Assembly (NCBI GenBank): GCA_943789465.1
Contig: CALSUF010000001.1
Location: 186,001 to 250,000, forward strand
Source of the DNA: an uncultured Flavobacteriaceae bacterium
GTDB taxonomy: Bacteria; Bacteroidota; Bacteroidia; Flavobacteriales; Flavobacteriaceae
Length of the DNA: 64,000 bases
Reading direction: 5' to 3'
Positions 1-8,474 of the stretch are shown one piece after another. Within the stretch, counting starts at the first letter, position 1. Each line of letters opens with the position of its first letter. Under the pieces are notes generated by a model. That model had not been told where the DNA came from. It saw only the letters and a list, made by a program, of their open reading frames with translations, and ran no database searches. The position numbers and the translations under genes are program-made.

Positions 1-376
1 ATGCCATAAAGATATAGATCACTGCCGCCAATATGAAATTCACCGTCACACCCCCAAGCATAATGATCAGACGTTGCCAAGACGGCTTCGAACGAAACTC
101 CCAAGGTTGTGGCTCTTGCGCCATTTGCTCTTTGTCCATACTCTCGTCAATCATCCCAGAAATCTTTACATAACCGCCCAAAGGCAACCAACCGATGCCG
201 TAAACGGTATCGCCAATTTTCTTTTTGACTAAGGAATATTTAACATCAAAAAAAAGATAAAATTTTTCAACGCGCGTTTTAAATAATTTTGCCGGAATAA
301 AATGGCCTAATTCATGCAGTACAATTAATAATGAAAGACTCAGTAAAAACTGTGATATTTTGATAACAAATTCCAT
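1..376 (-). CDS. rseP: RseP-family site-2 zinc metalloprotease, N-terminal part
   Basis: This is the N-terminal 125 codons of an intramembrane metalloprotease; the rest lies beyond the left edge. The start at 376 gives MEFVIKISQFLLSLS, then LIVLHELGHF. HELGH, at about residues 19-23, is the zinc-binding and catalytic HExxH motif of peptidase family M50, set in the first membrane segment. Further on comes GIGWLPLGGYVKISGM, the conserved stretch after the active site, and GGVTVNFILAAVIY, a second membrane helix. In other bacteria RseP cleaves anti-sigma factors and signal-peptide remnants within the inner membrane. The only neighbour visible here is the divergent Sco-like gene. The family is certain; the physiological substrate is unknown. 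Confidence 0.93.
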   Translation of the reverse strand, partial: MEFVIKISQFLLSLSLLIVLHELGHFIPAKLFKTRVEKFYLFFDVKYSLVKKKIGDTVYGIGWLPLGGYVKISGMIDESMDKEQMAQEPQPWEFRSKPSWQRLIIMLGGVTVNFILAAVIYIFMA

Positions 377-490
377 GTAGTATGTGTAGGATTAAGTGAA
401 CAAATGTAAAGTTTTCAGTTTAGAAACAAAAACTTTATTCACGAGGTTCATTTTTAGACAAATATATTCAAAGTTTACTGTTCTGTATTG

Positions 491-498
491 TACTTTTG
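491..498 (+). promoter_or_regulatory. Bacteroidota -7 promoter element (TActTTTG)
   Basis: TACTTTTG matches the Bacteroidota housekeeping -7 consensus TAnnTTTG exactly. It lies 19 nt upstream of the ATG at 518 and overlaps any translation begun at the TTG at 488, so it favours the ATG as the start of the Sco-like gene. No convincing -33 TTTG was found at the usual spacing. Confidence 0.55.
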
Positions 499-517
499 TA
501 AGCTCAATTACGATGCT

Positions 518-1192
518 ATGAATGCCTTTTTTGACAAATATAAACTATTCATTACCACACTCTTTGTACTGTCTTGCATTATTATCACCCTGTTTTACAA
601 TATTCTAAATCCGGTGAAAGTACTGCCCATCTATCAACCCGCTCAAGTAAATTATGAATTGGTAGACAGCACCATTCAACATCAAAAAAAATACCATCGT
701 ATTGCGGACTTCAGCTTAATCAATCAAAATGGGGATACCATTACTCAAGCCTTTTACAAAGACAAAATTTATGTTGCTGATTTTTTCTTTACAACCTGTC
801 AAACTATCTGTCCCATTATGACCGATCACATGTACGAAATTCAAAAACAAACCATTAGCGATCCAGAAATTCTATTACTCTCACATTCGGTAACTCCAAA
901 AATTGACTCCGTTGCACAGCTTAAACGCTACGCCAAAAAAAAGCTAGTCAATGCTTCTAAATGGAATTTAGTGACCGGCGATAAAAAACAAATTTATGAG
1001 CTGGCGCGAAAATCCTATCTAGCAGTAAAAGACGCTGGTGATGGAGGTCCTTATGATATGATTCATACCGAGAATTTTATGTTGATTGATAAAAAACGAC
1101 AAATTCGAGGTTTTTACGACGGAACCGAGCCCGAAGAAATTGAGCGCCTTCTTGAAGATATAAAAATTTTGAAAGCATCGTATATAAACTAA
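518..1192 (+). CDS. SCO1/SenC-family copper chaperone
   Basis: This is a 224-residue membrane-anchored thioredoxin-fold protein of the SCO1/SenC family, which delivers copper to the CuA centre of cytochrome c oxidase or acts as an envelope thiol reductant. One N-terminal membrane helix (about 10-30) precedes the thioredoxin fold. The copper ligands are present: the CxxxC pair C94 and C98 in FTTCQTICP, and His183 in DMIHTENF. The start is set at 518 because a TTG 30 nt upstream lies just before a -7 promoter element. The gene stands alone, divergent from rseP. feoA follows 43 nt downstream with its own -7 element, so any link to iron uptake is positional only. Confidence 0.92.
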   Translation: MNAFFDKYKLFITTLFVLSCIIITLFYNILNPVKVLPIYQPAQVNYELVDSTIQHQKKYHRIADFSLINQNGDTITQAFYKDKIYVADFFFTTCQTICPIMTDHMYEIQKQTISDPEILLLSHSVTPKIDSVAQLKRYAKKKLVNASKWNLVTGDKKQIYELARKSYLAVKDAGDGGPYDMIHTENFMLIDKKRQIRGFYDGTEPEEIERLLEDIKILKASYIN

Positions 1193-1201
1193 TCTTTTTA
1201 G

Positions 1202-1209
1202 TACTTTTG
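1202..1209 (+). promoter_or_regulatory. -7 promoter element for feoAB (TActTTTG)
   Basis: TACTTTTG matches TAnnTTTG exactly, 26 nt upstream of the feoA ATG in the short gap after the Sco-like gene. It implies that feoAB is transcribed independently. No Fur-type operator was convincingly visible. Confidence 0.5.
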
Positions 1210-1235
1210 CTTCTTTAAAATGAATCTAAATAAGC

Positions 1236-1469
1236 ATGCGCTTGACCATAGCAGATCTTAAAAAAGGAGAAAAAGGTGTCATTACAGATAGTTCTTCTGA
1301 AGATATCCCACTAAAGTTATTAGAAATGGGATGCCTTCCCGGCAATGAAGTGCGTTTACTTCAGCTAGCACCTTTTGCGGATCCTATGTATCTCAATGTA
1401 AATGATAGTTTTTTAGCCATTAGAAAAGAAACTGCTTCCTTGATTGTAATCGAAAAAATAGATGAGTAA
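1236..1469 (+). CDS. feoA: FeoA, ferrous iron transport accessory protein
   Basis: This is a 77-residue cytoplasmic SH3-like protein that supports FeoB-mediated ferrous iron uptake. The family pattern is clear: a short N-terminal strand (MRLTIADLKKGEKGVI), LKLLEMGCLPGNEVRLL (the conserved MGxxPGxxV turn), then FLAIRKETASLIVIE (the last strands). The length is normal for a free-standing FeoA. Its 3' end overlaps feoB by 8 nt, so the two are translated together. A -7 promoter element lies immediately upstream. Confidence 0.94.
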   Translation: MRLTIADLKKGEKGVITDSSSEDIPLKLLEMGCLPGNEVRLLQLAPFADPMYLNVNDSFLAIRKETASLIVIEKIDE

Positions 1470-3561
1470 ACAGCTAAACGTTGCGCTAATAGGGAATCCA
1501 AATACTGGAAAAACGTCGGTGTTTAATGCGTTGACAGGCCTGAATCAAAAGGTGGGGAATTACCCTGGTATTACGGTTGACAAAAAACAAGGGATTTGTA
1601 AATTATCGCGCGGCGTCAAAGCTCATATTTTAGACCTTCCAGGAACGTACAGTCTTAACGCTTCCTCTTTGGATGAGAACGTAGTAATTGAGTTATTGCT
1701 CAATAAAAATGACAAAGACTATCCTGATGTTGCTATTATTGTAAGTGATGTCGAAAACTTAAAACGAAATTTACTGTTATTTACGCAAATTAAAGACCTC
1801 AAAATTCCCACTATTTTAGTGATCAACATGAGTGATCTAATGATTCGTAAAGGCATAACTCTAGATATAAAACTGTTAGAAGAGAAGTTCCACACCAAAA
1901 TTGCCCTAGTAAGTACGCGAAAAAACAGTGGTATCACGGAACTTAAACAGCTTATTGAAAGTTATAAAACCATTTCTACGGAGTCCTGTTTGGATACCAC
2001 GTCGATTGATGAAGACTATTTTGAAAGCTTGCAAAAAGCCTTCCCTAACCAAGATGTTTACAAATTGTGGTTGGTCATTACTCAAGATGCAAATTTTGGG
2101 AAAATCACTCGTCAGGAATTGGATGTTTCAAAATTTAAAACAAAATCGAATCAGGAGTTAAAACGATTGCAACAAAAAGAAGCGATCAAACGCTACCAGT
2201 TTATCAACGCGATTTTAAAAGAGGGGCAAACCATTGACCGCTCCAAAGCTACTGGCTTAAGAAGTAAACTGGACCGTTTACTCATTCACAAAGTCTGGGG
2301 GTATGTGATTTTTTTCTTAATTTTGTTGACCATTTTTCAAGCGATTTATGACTGGGCGACGTTTCCTATGGACCTCATCGATACTACTTTTGCGAGTTTG
2401 GCTGGGTGGGTCAAAGACACCTTTCATGGCGGCGGAATGGTCACTGATTTAGTGGCGGAAGGCATTGTATCAGGAATTGGCGGCATCGTCATATTTATTC
2501 CTCAAATTGCCTTTCTATTTTTATTTATTTCTATTCTAGAAGAAAGTGGTTATATGAGTCGTGTGGTGTTTTTAATGGACCGCGTGATGCGACGCTTTGG
2601 ATTGAGTGGAAAAAGTTTAGTACCATTAATTTCTGGAACCGCTTGTGCCATTCCTGCCGTTATGGCTACCCGAAATATTGAAAACTGGAAAGAACGCCTC
2701 ATCACCATACTAGTCGTTCCCTTTACCACCTGTTCGGCACGTTTGCCTGTCTACCTTATCATTATCGCTTTGGTGATTCCTGAAGGGTCTATTATTGGAT
2801 TAAGTTATCAAGCGCTGACCTTAATGGCATTGTACTTGCTTGGATTTGGAATGGCGATCTTTTCGGCTTATATCCTCGACAGAATTTTAAAAACAAAGCA
2901 TAAGACCTTCTTTGTAGTAGAGATGCCCAACTATAAGTTGCCCTTACTAAAAAACGTACTTATTACAGTCATTGAAAAAACAAAAACGTTTGTATTTGAA
3001 GCAGGGAAAATCATATTAGCTATTTCCATTATTCTTTGGGTGTTGGCATCGTATGGCCCCGGTGATAAATTCAATAATGCTGAATCTTATATAGAAACAA
3101 CCACCCATCAAACCTCCTATGAACGGAACGATCAAATTGCGGCTTTTAAACTAGAACACTCTTATATAGGTATTATTGGTAAAACAATTGAGCCCCTTAT
3201 CAAACCTTTGGGCTATGATTGGAAAGTAGGGATTGGATTGGTAGCTTCTTTTGCTGCACGGGAAGTGTTTGTGGGGACTTTAGCAACCATTTACAGTGTA
3301 GGGAGTGCCAGTGAAGGGGAAAACATAGATACTATTAAAACCAAAATGGCCAACGAGACGTATGCCGATGGCACGAAAGTATTTACACTCGCTTCGGGAA
3401 TTTCTTTACTTCTATTTTATGCGTTTGCAATGCAATGTATGAGTACATTGGCGATTGTAAAACGAGAAACTAAAAGCTGGAAGTGGCCAATTCTTCAGCT
3501 GATTGGAATGACGGCCATCGCTTATATTTGTGCTTTAATTGCGTTTCAATTTTTAAAATAA
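1462..3561 (+). CDS. feoB: FeoB, ferrous iron transporter
   Basis: FeoB imports Fe(II) across the inner membrane. The 699 residues hold an N-terminal GTPase domain: G1 GNPNTGKTS at 11-19, G2 PGITVDKK, G3 DLPGTYSL, G4 NMSD. A GDI-like spacer follows, then from about residue 277 the membrane domain with the two Gate regions (for example SGTACAIPAVMATRNIENWKE without its last residues, and TTCSARLPVY) and a C-terminal set of helices. The length matches other bacterial FeoB proteins. It overlaps feoA by 8 nt and is followed after 4 nt by a small cysteine-tailed membrane protein, giving a feoA-feoB-small protein operon. Confidence 0.97.
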   Translation: MSKQLNVALIGNPNTGKTSVFNALTGLNQKVGNYPGITVDKKQGICKLSRGVKAHILDLPGTYSLNASSLDENVVIELLLNKNDKDYPDVAIIVSDVENLKRNLLLFTQIKDLKIPTILVINMSDLMIRKGITLDIKLLEEKFHTKIALVSTRKNSGITELKQLIESYKTISTESCLDTTSIDEDYFESLQKAFPNQDVYKLWLVITQDANFGKITRQELDVSKFKTKSNQELKRLQQKEAIKRYQFINAILKEGQTIDRSKATGLRSKLDRLLIHKVWGYVIFFLILLTIFQAIYDWATFPMDLIDTTFASLAGWVKDTFHGGGMVTDLVAEGIVSGIGGIVIFIPQIAFLFLFISILEESGYMSRVVFLMDRVMRRFGLSGKSLVPLISGTACAIPAVMATRNIENWKERLITILVVPFTTCSARLPVYLIIIALVIPEGSIIGLSYQALTLMALYLLGFGMAIFSAYILDRILKTKHKTFFVVEMPNYKLPLLKNVLITVIEKTKTFVFEAGKIILAISIILWVLASYGPGDKFNNAESYIETTTHQTSYERNDQIAAFKLEHSYIGIIGKTIEPLIKPLGYDWKVGIGLVASFAAREVFVGTLATIYSVGSASEGENIDTIKTKMANETYADGTKVFTLASGISLLLFYAFAMQCMSTLAIVKRETKSWKWPILQLIGMTAIAYICALIAFQFLK

Positions 3562-3565
3562 GGGA

Positions 3566-3697
3566 ATGAACGACAGCCTTCAAACAGTTATAATCGCATC
3601 TATTTTGATTCTAGCGCTTGCTTATGTGTTTCGTAAACAGCTTTGGAAGTCCAAAAAAAAGAACGGTAATTGTGGCAACGATGGTTGTGGATGCTAA
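3566..3697 (+). CDS. FeoB-associated cysteine-rich small membrane protein
   Basis: This 43-residue protein starts 4 nt after the feoB stop codon. It has one hydrophobic helix (TVIIASILILALAYVF, about 7-22), a basic stretch (RKQLWKSKKK) and a C-terminal CGNDGCGC cluster with cysteines at 36, 41 and 43. The layout matches the FeoB-associated Cys-rich membrane proteins seen after feoB in many bacteria, functionally replacing FeoC in position though not in sequence. The cysteines could bind Fe(II) or an Fe-S cluster on one side of the membrane; this is inference. Its stop codon overlaps the stop of the converging ZIP gene by 4 nt. Confidence 0.85.
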   Translation: MNDSLQTVIIASILILALAYVFRKQLWKSKKKNGNCGNDGCGC

Positions 3698-4515
3698 CCT
3701 AATGCAACATCTAAAGTCATCATCACTATAAATCCACCAATAAAACCAAGCGTGGCGATGTCAGTATATTTATCACGTTGTGTTTCGGGGATCACCTCTT
3801 CTACCACTACAAAAATCATGGCACCCGCTGCAAATGCCAAAGCATAGGGTAAAATGGGAGTAAAAAAGGTAACTGCCACAGCACCTACAACAGCTGCAAT
3901 GGGTTCTACGATAGCTGATAATTGCCCGTACCAAAAACTTTTAAATTTACTCACTCCTTGACGCCTTAATGGCATTGAAACAGCCAACCCTTCTGGAAAA
4001 TTTTGAATCCCAATTCCTAGAGCTAATGCCACAGCACCTCCAATAGTTGCTTCTGGAATTCCGGCAGCAACACCTCCAAAAAGAACCCCAACAGCCAACC
4101 CTTCTGGGATGTTGTGAAGTGTAATAGCAAGTACTAATAAAGTAGTACGATGCCAAGGCGATTTGACCCCTTCTTTTTCGCTTTCTTTAAAATTAATATG
4201 TAAATGAGGTAACACTTTATCGAGTCCAAATAGAAATAAAGCACCAAAACCAAAACCAACAGCAGCCGGAATCACTTTGACAAAGCCTTCGCCTGAGCTC
4301 ATTTCAATACTTGGAGCTAATAAACTCCAAAAACTTGCAGCGACCATAACTCCCCCTGTAAATCCAAGCATCCCATCTAAAAGTCCTCGATTCATTCCTT
4401 TAAAGAAAAATACAAGCGATGCCCCTAAAGCCGTTACAATCCACGTGAATAGGGAAGCATACAACGCTGCTAAAATTGGGTCTATGCTACTAAGGTATGA
4501 AATGATCTGATCCAT
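3694..4515 (-). CDS. ZIP-family divalent metal transporter
   Basis: This 273-residue inner-membrane protein has the eight-helix ZIP pattern and probably imports Zn(II), perhaps also Fe(II) or Mn(II). The two metal-site helices are recognisable: ITLHNIPEGLAVGV and GIGIQNFPEGLAVS. The second has Gln where many ZIPs have His, as in the GufA-like subfamily. The histidine-bearing loop HLHINFKESEKEG before helix 4 is typical. It reads toward feoAB and ends inside the last codons of the cysteine-tailed protein. The TerB/J-domain gene lies 28 nt upstream on the same strand, so the two may share a transcript. Confidence 0.93.
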   Translation of the reverse strand: MDQIISYLSSIDPILAALYASLFTWIVTALGASLVFFFKGMNRGLLDGMLGFTGGVMVAASFWSLLAPSIEMSSGEGFVKVIPAAVGFGFGALFLFGLDKVLPHLHINFKESEKEGVKSPWHRTTLLVLAITLHNIPEGLAVGVLFGGVAAGIPEATIGGAVALALGIGIQNFPEGLAVSMPLRRQGVSKFKSFWYGQLSAIVEPIAAVVGAVAVTFFTPILPYALAFAAGAMIFVVVEEVIPETQRDKYTDIATLGFIGGFIVMMTLDVALG

Positions 4516-4543
4516 ATTTATTTTTCAAATTTTGGGCAAGTTA

Positions 4544-5269
4544 CTAAATCTGTTTTTCTTTTTGAAGCTGTTCGTAGGCTTCTTGAACTTTTCTAAATTT
4601 TTCTTCGGCACCTTTTTGATGTTCTTTCCCTAGGTGCAAGACTTTATCGGGATGGTATTTTTTGGCCATTTTCCTGTAAGCAGCTTTAATTTCAGACATC
4701 GTGGCATTCGAATCGAGTTCTAAAATTTTATAAGCGTTATCCGAACTCTTATAAAACATCGCTTTGATGCTTTCAAAATCTCTAGGGCTCACTCCTAAAT
4801 AGGAAGCTATAAGAGCAATCGCTTCAACTTCAGAATCGGCTACATGGTTGTCTGCTTTTGCAATACCAAACAAGAAATGGATCAACTGAAGTCGGGATGC
4901 ATGGTCCATCATTTGACGAATTTGCAAACAAACTTGTCGTGTCGAAATATTGGTTTGTTTGGATATTTCTTTAAATAGATTAAATGCTTTATTGGCCCGT
5001 TCTTTACCATACATTTGAACAAATTGTGCCCGAACAAAATTCAATTCACGATGGTCTTGTTTACCATCTGCTTTGATAACGATGGACGCCAAGATCAATA
5101 AGCTCACTTCAAAATCTCCTGAGCGGGTGGCTTGTTGAGTTTGTGTATATACTGTTCGTTCTTTCGAAGAGGAGTCTAATAAGCTTCCTACTGCCATTCC
5201 AATAATTGCGCCTATTGGTCCTCCAAATGACCATCCGATTGTAGCTCCTATCCACTTTGAAAATCCCAT
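4544..5269 (-). CDS. TerB and J-domain protein (DjlA-like co-chaperone)
   Basis: This 241-residue protein has three parts. The N-terminal 35 residues are glycine-rich and hydrophobic ([20 protein letters not shown]), resembling a glycine-zipper membrane segment. A TerB-like helical domain spans about 50-165. A C-terminal J domain (about 178-241) carries the HPD motif at 206-208, which stimulates the ATPase of DnaK. DjlA proteins have the same order: membrane segment, TerB domain, J domain. The client is unknown. A perfect -7 element sits about 30 nt upstream of the start on this strand, so it is probably the first gene of a two-gene unit with the ZIP transporter. Confidence 0.9.
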   Translation of the reverse strand: MGFSKWIGATIGWSFGGPIGAIIGMAVGSLLDSSSKERTVYTQTQQATRSGDFEVSLLILASIVIKADGKQDHRELNFVRAQFVQMYGKERANKAFNLFKEISKQTNISTRQVCLQIRQMMDHASRLQLIHFLFGIAKADNHVADSEVEAIALIASYLGVSPRDFESIKAMFYKSSDNAYKILELDSNATMSEIKAAYRKMAKKYHPDKVLHLGKEHQKGAEEKFRKVQEAYEQLQKEKQI

Positions 5270-5297
5270 AAATATGTGTGCTAATTAAATTAAAAAT

Positions 5298-5305
5298 CAA
5301 ACCTA
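5298..5305 (-). promoter_or_regulatory. -7 promoter element upstream of the TerB/J-domain gene
   Basis: Read on the minus strand, TAGGTTTG matches TAnnTTTG exactly and lies about 28 nt upstream of the ATG at 5269. No -33 element at standard spacing was convincing. Confidence 0.45.
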
Positions 5306-5412
5306 CAAAAAAGAACAAGACGGATTGATAGCTACTTTGATTTTTAAAAAAAATTATAGTCAATTTAACATTTGTCATTCTTAAAAATGAATAAGATTGC
5401 CCTACAAATGTG

Positions 5413-5420
5413 TATCTTTG
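5413..5420 (+). promoter_or_regulatory. -7 promoter element for the bacilliredoxin gene
   Basis: TATCTTTG matches TAnnTTTG exactly and is 24 nt upstream of the ATG at 5445. Confidence 0.5.
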
Positions 5421-5444
5421 TGCTTTAATTAAAAATAAATACAC

Positions 5445-5855
5445 ATGTATCCAGCAGAATTAGTAAAACCCATGCGTGAGCATTTGACGCAAGTAGGTTT
5501 TGAAGAATTACATACCGCCGAAGCTGTGGACACTTCTTTAGCAAAATCTGGGACTACTTTAGTAGTGGTCAACTCGGTTTGTGGTTGTGCAGCAGCCAAT
5601 GCCCGTCCAGGAGCAATTATGAGTTTAGAAAATGATAAACGACCAGCTCAAACCGTTACGGTTTTTGCAGGAGTGGACAAAGAAGCTGTTGATAAAGCCA
5701 GAGCACATATGATTCCTTTTCCTCCAAGCTCGCCTTGTATGGCCTTGTTTAAAGATGGAGAATTAGTGCACATGCTTGAGCGTCATCATATTGAAGGACG
5801 ACCGGCAGAATTGATTGCAGAAAACTTAATGAATGCGTATAACGAACACTGTTAG
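5445..5855 (+). CDS. BrxA/BrxB-family bacilliredoxin
   Basis: This 136-residue thioredoxin-fold protein of the YphP/YqiW family carries the diagnostic CGC active site (VVNSVCGCAAANARPG; Cys46 and Cys48). In Firmicutes these proteins remove bacillithiol from mixed disulfides, and many Bacteroidota also make bacillithiol. The downstream pattern HMIPFPPSSPCMALFKDGELVHMLERH is also family-typical and contains a further conserved cysteine. The length is normal. The gene is monocistronic, with a promoter element before it and a strong palindromic terminator after it. Confidence 0.93.
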   Translation: MYPAELVKPMREHLTQVGFEELHTAEAVDTSLAKSGTTLVVVNSVCGCAAANARPGAIMSLENDKRPAQTVTVFAGVDKEAVDKARAHMIPFPPSSPCMALFKDGELVHMLERHHIEGRPAELIAENLMNAYNEHC

Positions 5856-5873
5856 TTCCATTCAATAATTTAT

Positions 5874-5900
5874 AAAACCAGACATATGTCTGGTTTTTTT
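5874..5900. terminator. Bidirectional intrinsic terminator
   Basis: A perfect 24-bp palindrome (arms AAAACCAGACAT and ATGTCTGGTTTT) is followed by a T-run on the plus strand and by A-rich sequence before it that reads as T on the minus strand. It sits between the converging bacilliredoxin and radA genes and can serve both. Confidence 0.85.
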
Positions 5901-5909
5901 TGGTTTCAA

Positions 5910-7271
5910 CTAGCCTAAAATCTCAACTAGGTCTTCGATTTTGGTCAGCAACTGAACTTTGATGGCTGTATTTTTGAGCCCTATTTTATTGTGCTTGGAA
6001 ACAAATATGATTTCAAAACCTAATTTTTCTGCTTCCAAAATACGTTGGTCCACACGTTGCACAGGTCGGATTTCTCCAGACAATCCAACTTCACCGGCAA
6101 AACAAAAGTTTTTGGCCAAGGCTTCATCATCATTGGAAGATAGAATGGCTGCAACAACCGCCAAATCAATAGCGGGGTCATCTACGTTGATCCCTCCTGT
6201 AATATTTAAAAACACATCTTTTGCTCCGAGTCTAAAGCCAGCACGTTTTTCTAAAACGGCTAATAACATATTGAGTCGTTTGGCATTAAATCCGGTCGCA
6301 CTGCGTTGTGGAGTCCCATAAACGGCCGTACTTACCAAAGCTTGAACTTCTATTAATAATGGTCGTACCCCTTCAAGAGTAACTGCAATAGCATTCCCGG
6401 ACAAAGCTTCATCCTTTTTAGAAATTAAAATTTCTGAGGGGTTTGTAACTTCTCTTAGACCAGTGCCTAGCATTTCATAAATTCCTAATTCGTGAGTGGA
6501 ACCAAAACGGTTTTTATGAGCTCTTAAAATTCTAAAGACATGGTTTCTATCGCCTTCAAATTGAAGAACAGTATCCACCATATGTTCCAGTATTTTTGGG
6601 CCTGCAATAGAGCCATCTTTGGTGATGTGTCCTATTAAAATTACAGGGGTTGCAGTTTCTTTAGCAAACTTAATCAGCTCACTTGTACATTCTTTTATTT
6701 GAGAAACACTTCCTGCAGAGGCTTCAAGGTAATCACTTTGTAAGGTTTGAATTGAATCAATGATCACTACATCTGGTTGAAGGGCTTCAATTTGTTTGAA
6801 TATGTGCTGTGTTTTGGTTTCTGTAAGAATATAACAGGTGTCATTCAAGGGCTGAATGCGTTCGGCTCGCAATTTAATTTGTTTTTGACTTTCTTCACCA
6901 GAAACATACAGTGTTTTGTAAGGTAATTTTAAAGATACTTGTAGCATGAGCGTACTTTTTCCTATGCCAGGCTCACCACCCAAAAGTGTCAATGACCCAG
7001 GAACAATTCCGCCTCCTAAAACTCGGTTTAATTCTCCATCCGTCGTGTCCATTCGGACGGTTTTGGTGGTATCAATTTCAGATATTTTTAACGGTTTTGA
7101 AATACGGTTTTGTACACTTTGATTGCCTGTTTTCCAGTCTTTTTTGTCGGGTTTTTGAACCAATTCTTCTGTGATCGTATTCCATGATTTACAAGAGGTG
7201 CATTGCCCCTGCCATTTAGCAGATTGAGCTCCACAGCTCTGACAAAAAAAAGTGGTTTTTACTTTAGCCAT
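5910..7271 (-). CDS. radA: RadA/Sms DNA repair and branch-migration ATPase
   Basis: RadA processes recombination intermediates alongside RecA. All family modules are present in 453 residues: an N-terminal C4 zinc finger (C10, C13, C24, C27 in FFCQSCGAQ and CTSCKSW), Walker A GGEPGIGKST at 98-107, the RadA-specific KNRFG motif at 253-257, and a C-terminal Lon-protease-like domain without the catalytic dyad being evident. Its ATG shares one nucleotide with the stop of the upstream esterase-like gene (TAATG), so translation is probably coupled. It is the last gene of the panC-panD operon strand and ends at a bidirectional terminator. Confidence 0.97.
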   Translation of the reverse strand: MAKVKTTFFCQSCGAQSAKWQGQCTSCKSWNTITEELVQKPDKKDWKTGNQSVQNRISKPLKISEIDTTKTVRMDTTDGELNRVLGGGIVPGSLTLLGGEPGIGKSTLMLQVSLKLPYKTLYVSGEESQKQIKLRAERIQPLNDTCYILTETKTQHIFKQIEALQPDVVIIDSIQTLQSDYLEASAGSVSQIKECTSELIKFAKETATPVILIGHITKDGSIAGPKILEHMVDTVLQFEGDRNHVFRILRAHKNRFGSTHELGIYEMLGTGLREVTNPSEILISKKDEALSGNAIAVTLEGVRPLLIEVQALVSTAVYGTPQRSATGFNAKRLNMLLAVLEKRAGFRLGAKDVFLNITGGINVDDPAIDLAVVAAILSSNDDEALAKNFCFAGEVGLSGEIRPVQRVDQRILEAEKLGFEIIFVSKHNKIGLKNTAIKVQLLTKIEDLVEILG

Positions 7272-8416
7272 TAGTATCCGTATTCTTGTTTAATTTGATT
7301 TGCTCTTTCAAACATATCTTCTTTTGTGTAGCCGTCTACTCCCTCAAGTGTGTATGCAGAATTGTAAATGTTCATTGCTCTTTTTGGCTTTCCTGTTTCT
7401 TCATAATAGCGTGCCATGAAAAAGCTTCCTAAAACAGTGTTTGGGTGTTGCTTACCTGCTATTTTTCCTAGGTCTTGGAAATATTCAAATTGTTTATTTT
7501 TTTGAATTGCCGCCGCAATAGCTCTAATATCATTGACCAGTATTTGTTTTTTGATGCCAAAAAAAGCTTCTATTGTATCATATTTTTCAATGAGATAATC
7601 GACAGGTGATGTTTCTAACGTCAAAATATATTCCTTGTACTCCGATTTACTGATAGGTTGAAATACCAAAAATATACTTTGTAAGGCTTTTGGAATGGAC
7701 TGGGCTGCAAGAGTATAATGATTCGCATCGTCAAAATTATCAAACGCATAAACAAGATTCTTGTTTTCTAAGTTAGAAATTTTGGTATTAAGACCCTCAA
7801 CCTGTTTCTTGTTTTGCTTGATATCTAAAGCTGCAGTTGATAAGTAATAAAAGGTTTTGGAGCCGTTTTCAAGACCCAGTCTTCTTGTAAGATTCTCTTC
7901 CATAGTGTAAGACAAGCTTGGGCTCAAAGCTACAAATGCATTGAAAATAGGGCGGTTATTAAATAAAAAATAGTTCATAAAATTGGCCGTTTCACCGTGC
8001 CCTACAGCCACTCGAAAATTAAGGCTTCGATAATTTTCAGTCATATAAATCAGGAGTTCGTTTTCTATAAAATCATAAAACTGAGCCCCTGTTTTTGAAG
8101 GCATATAATTTTCTAAAGAAATATTGCAATCTTGTTCCCTTGAACCTGTTTGATTGACTCCTACGACAATAGCTTCGGGCATGTCTTCCCAATAAGAATA
8201 ATAATCAACATTTCCAGCGACAACTTCAAAAAGGTAATCTCCATCAAAAACTATAATTAAAGGATAGTATTTTTCGGGATTGTCTTCGTAGTTACGAGGG
8301 AGTTGAATTTTTAATTCACGAGTGGTTCCTAAAAATCCAGATTCTAACGATTCATAGATTGTTTGAGAAGGGGTTAGATTCAAGCATAGCAAAGCTGCGA
8401 GGACAAAAAACTTCAT
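7271..8416 (-). CDS. Exported esterase-fold (alpha/beta hydrolase) protein, nucleophile apparently missing
   Basis: This 381-residue protein has a signal peptide (MKFFVLAALLCLNLTPSQ). It resembles the putative esterase family that includes enterochelin esterase and esterase D: LPRNYEDNPEKYYPLIIVFDGDYLFE, then VVGVNQTGSREQDC. The nucleophile elbow, normally GxSxG, reads GHGET (about 139-143), with Gly at the serine position. A C-terminal segment (about 290-370) looks like TPR-type helical repeats. The start is set at the ATG at 8416, as the TTG two codons upstream is weaker. It overlaps radA by one nucleotide. It is probably a non-catalytic or altered esterase relative; its function is not known. 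Confidence 0.75.
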   Translation of the reverse strand: MKFFVLAALLCLNLTPSQTIYESLESGFLGTTRELKIQLPRNYEDNPEKYYPLIIVFDGDYLFEVVAGNVDYYSYWEDMPEAIVVGVNQTGSREQDCNISLENYMPSKTGAQFYDFIENELLIYMTENYRSLNFRVAVGHGETANFMNYFLFNNRPIFNAFVALSPSLSYTMEENLTRRLGLENGSKTFYYLSTAALDIKQNKKQVEGLNTKISNLENKNLVYAFDNFDDANHYTLAAQSIPKALQSIFLVFQPISKSEYKEYILTLETSPVDYLIEKYDTIEAFFGIKKQILVNDIRAIAAAIQKNKQFEYFQDLGKIAGKQHPNTVLGSFFMARYYEETGKPKRAMNIYNSAYTLEGVDGYTKEDMFERANQIKQEYGY

Positions 8417-8474
8417 ATACAATAGTTAAATATTTGTGTTGACAAGTTAAGAAAATAACCTAAAACGAAATGTA

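Noticed and set aside
488-517. TTG-initiated extension of the Sco-like gene
   Set aside because: The extension overlaps an exact -7 promoter element at 491-498; the ATG at 518 gives a normal signal anchor.
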